A DNA stretch of 5,678 bases from Lachnospiraceae bacterium UBA1267. GTDB taxonomy: Bacteria; Bacillota; Clostridia; Lachnospirales; Lachnospiraceae. Of this stretch, positions 5,273 through 5,678 are shown piece after piece. The stretch covers positions 1-5,678 of the forward strand of contig DBVJ01000127.1 in NCBI GenBank assembly GCA_002308115.1. The letters are read 5' to 3'. Each line of letters opens with the position of its first letter. The stretch's first letter is position 1. Made by a program: the position numbers and the translations under genes. The notes under the pieces are model-generated. The model was given only the letters and a program-made list of their open reading frames with translations, did not search any database and had not been told where the DNA came from.

Positions 5273-5678
5273 ATGGAAGACAGACACTTTTTATTTACTT
5301 CGGAATCCGTAACGGAAGGTCATCCGGACAAGATCTGCGATCAGATCTCCGACGCGATTCTGGACGCACTCATCCGGGAAGACCCGATGAGCCGCGTTGC
5401 ATGCGAGACCTGCGTGACGACCGGTCTTGTGCTGGTCATGGGCGAGATCACGACCAAGGCTTACGTGGACATCCAGCAGATCGTCCGCGAAACGGTCAAC
5501 GAGATCGGCTACAACCGGGCGAAATACGGCTTTGACGGCAGCACCTGCGCAGTGCTTACCGCCATCGACGAACAGTCCGCGGACATTGCCCTCGGCGTGG
5601 ACAACGCGCTGGAGGTCAAGGAAAATGAGATGGACGACGAGGAACTGGACCGGATCGGCGCAGGCGACCAGGGCATGA
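5273..5678 (+). CDS. metK: S-adenosylmethionine synthetase (methionine adenosyltransferase), 3' end cut by window edge
   Basis: MetK makes S-adenosylmethionine from methionine and ATP in the cytoplasm. The first 135 codons are present, roughly a third of the usual length, and the frame is still open at the edge. The start [20 protein letters not shown] is diagnostic: Glu11, His17 and Asp19 correspond to residues of the ATP and metal site (His14 and Asp16 in E. coli), and Glu45 in ACETCV matches the potassium-binding Glu42. [19 protein letters not shown] lies at about 97-115. A segment of the Firmicute type, [11 protein letters not shown], comes before the signature GAGDQG (129-134), whose Asp132 is an active-site residue. 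The ATG follows AGAGGAG (5262-5268) by 4 nt. Codon 7 is TTA, rare in this locus. The gene lies 80 nt after dnaB in the same direction, so it may be co-transcribed or driven from its own leader. Confidence 0.98.
   Translation, partial: MEDRHFLFTSESVTEGHPDKICDQISDAILDALIREDPMSRVACETCVTTGLVLVMGEITTKAYVDIQQIVRETVNEIGYNRAKYGFDGSTCAVLTAIDEQSADIALGVDNALEVKENEMDDEELDRIGAGDQGM

Overview
This window is a conserved housekeeping locus of a Firmicute, most likely a clostridial (Lachnospiraceae-like) bacterium with a fairly GC-rich genome. The evidence is the gene content and order (rpsF-ssb-rpsR beside gdpP-rplI-dnaB), strong AGGAGG-type ribosome binding sites, near-consensus sigma-A promoters, Firmicute-type protein sequences (including the longer MetK segment before GAGDQG), and coding sequence whose third positions are mostly G or C. 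The taxonomic call is inferred from sequence recognition alone.

Layout. On the minus strand, reading leftward from about 1100, is the operon rpsF (S6) - ssb - rpsR (S18). Its gaps are 16 and 19 nt, each gene has a strong Shine-Dalgarno sequence, and rpsR is cut by the left edge. Positions 1034-1285 form a divergent control region. It holds an extended -10 promoter for rpsF, a nearly perfect sigma-A promoter for gdpP, a leader hairpin upstream of rpsF that resembles the S6:S18 autoregulatory RNA, a DnaA-box-like 9-mer, and short direct repeats. On the plus strand are gdpP (membrane-anchored c-di-AMP phosphodiesterase), rplI (L9), dnaB (replicative helicase; its start lies 1 nt after the rplI stop) and metK (S-adenosylmethionine synthetase), which runs off the right edge. 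No convincing plus-strand terminator separates the plus-strand genes, so they may be co-transcribed. The 60-nt gdpP-rplI gap and the 80-nt dnaB-metK gap both carry hairpins next to the ribosome binding site.

How the genes fit together. S6 and S18 form a heterodimer in the 30S subunit, and SSB coats the single-stranded DNA that DnaB exposes at the fork. L9 is a 50S protein, GdpP sets the level of c-di-AMP, and MetK supplies the methyl donor. Translation and replication genes are therefore driven from one 250-bp divergent region.

I found no mobile element, CRISPR array, tRNA or rRNA, and no evidence of a novel multi-gene system. The points worth a second look are in the regulatory RNA and promoter region, in small departures from family consensus in SSB, L9 and DnaB, and in a strong avoidance of TTA, CTA and TCA codons that creates very long antisense open frames.
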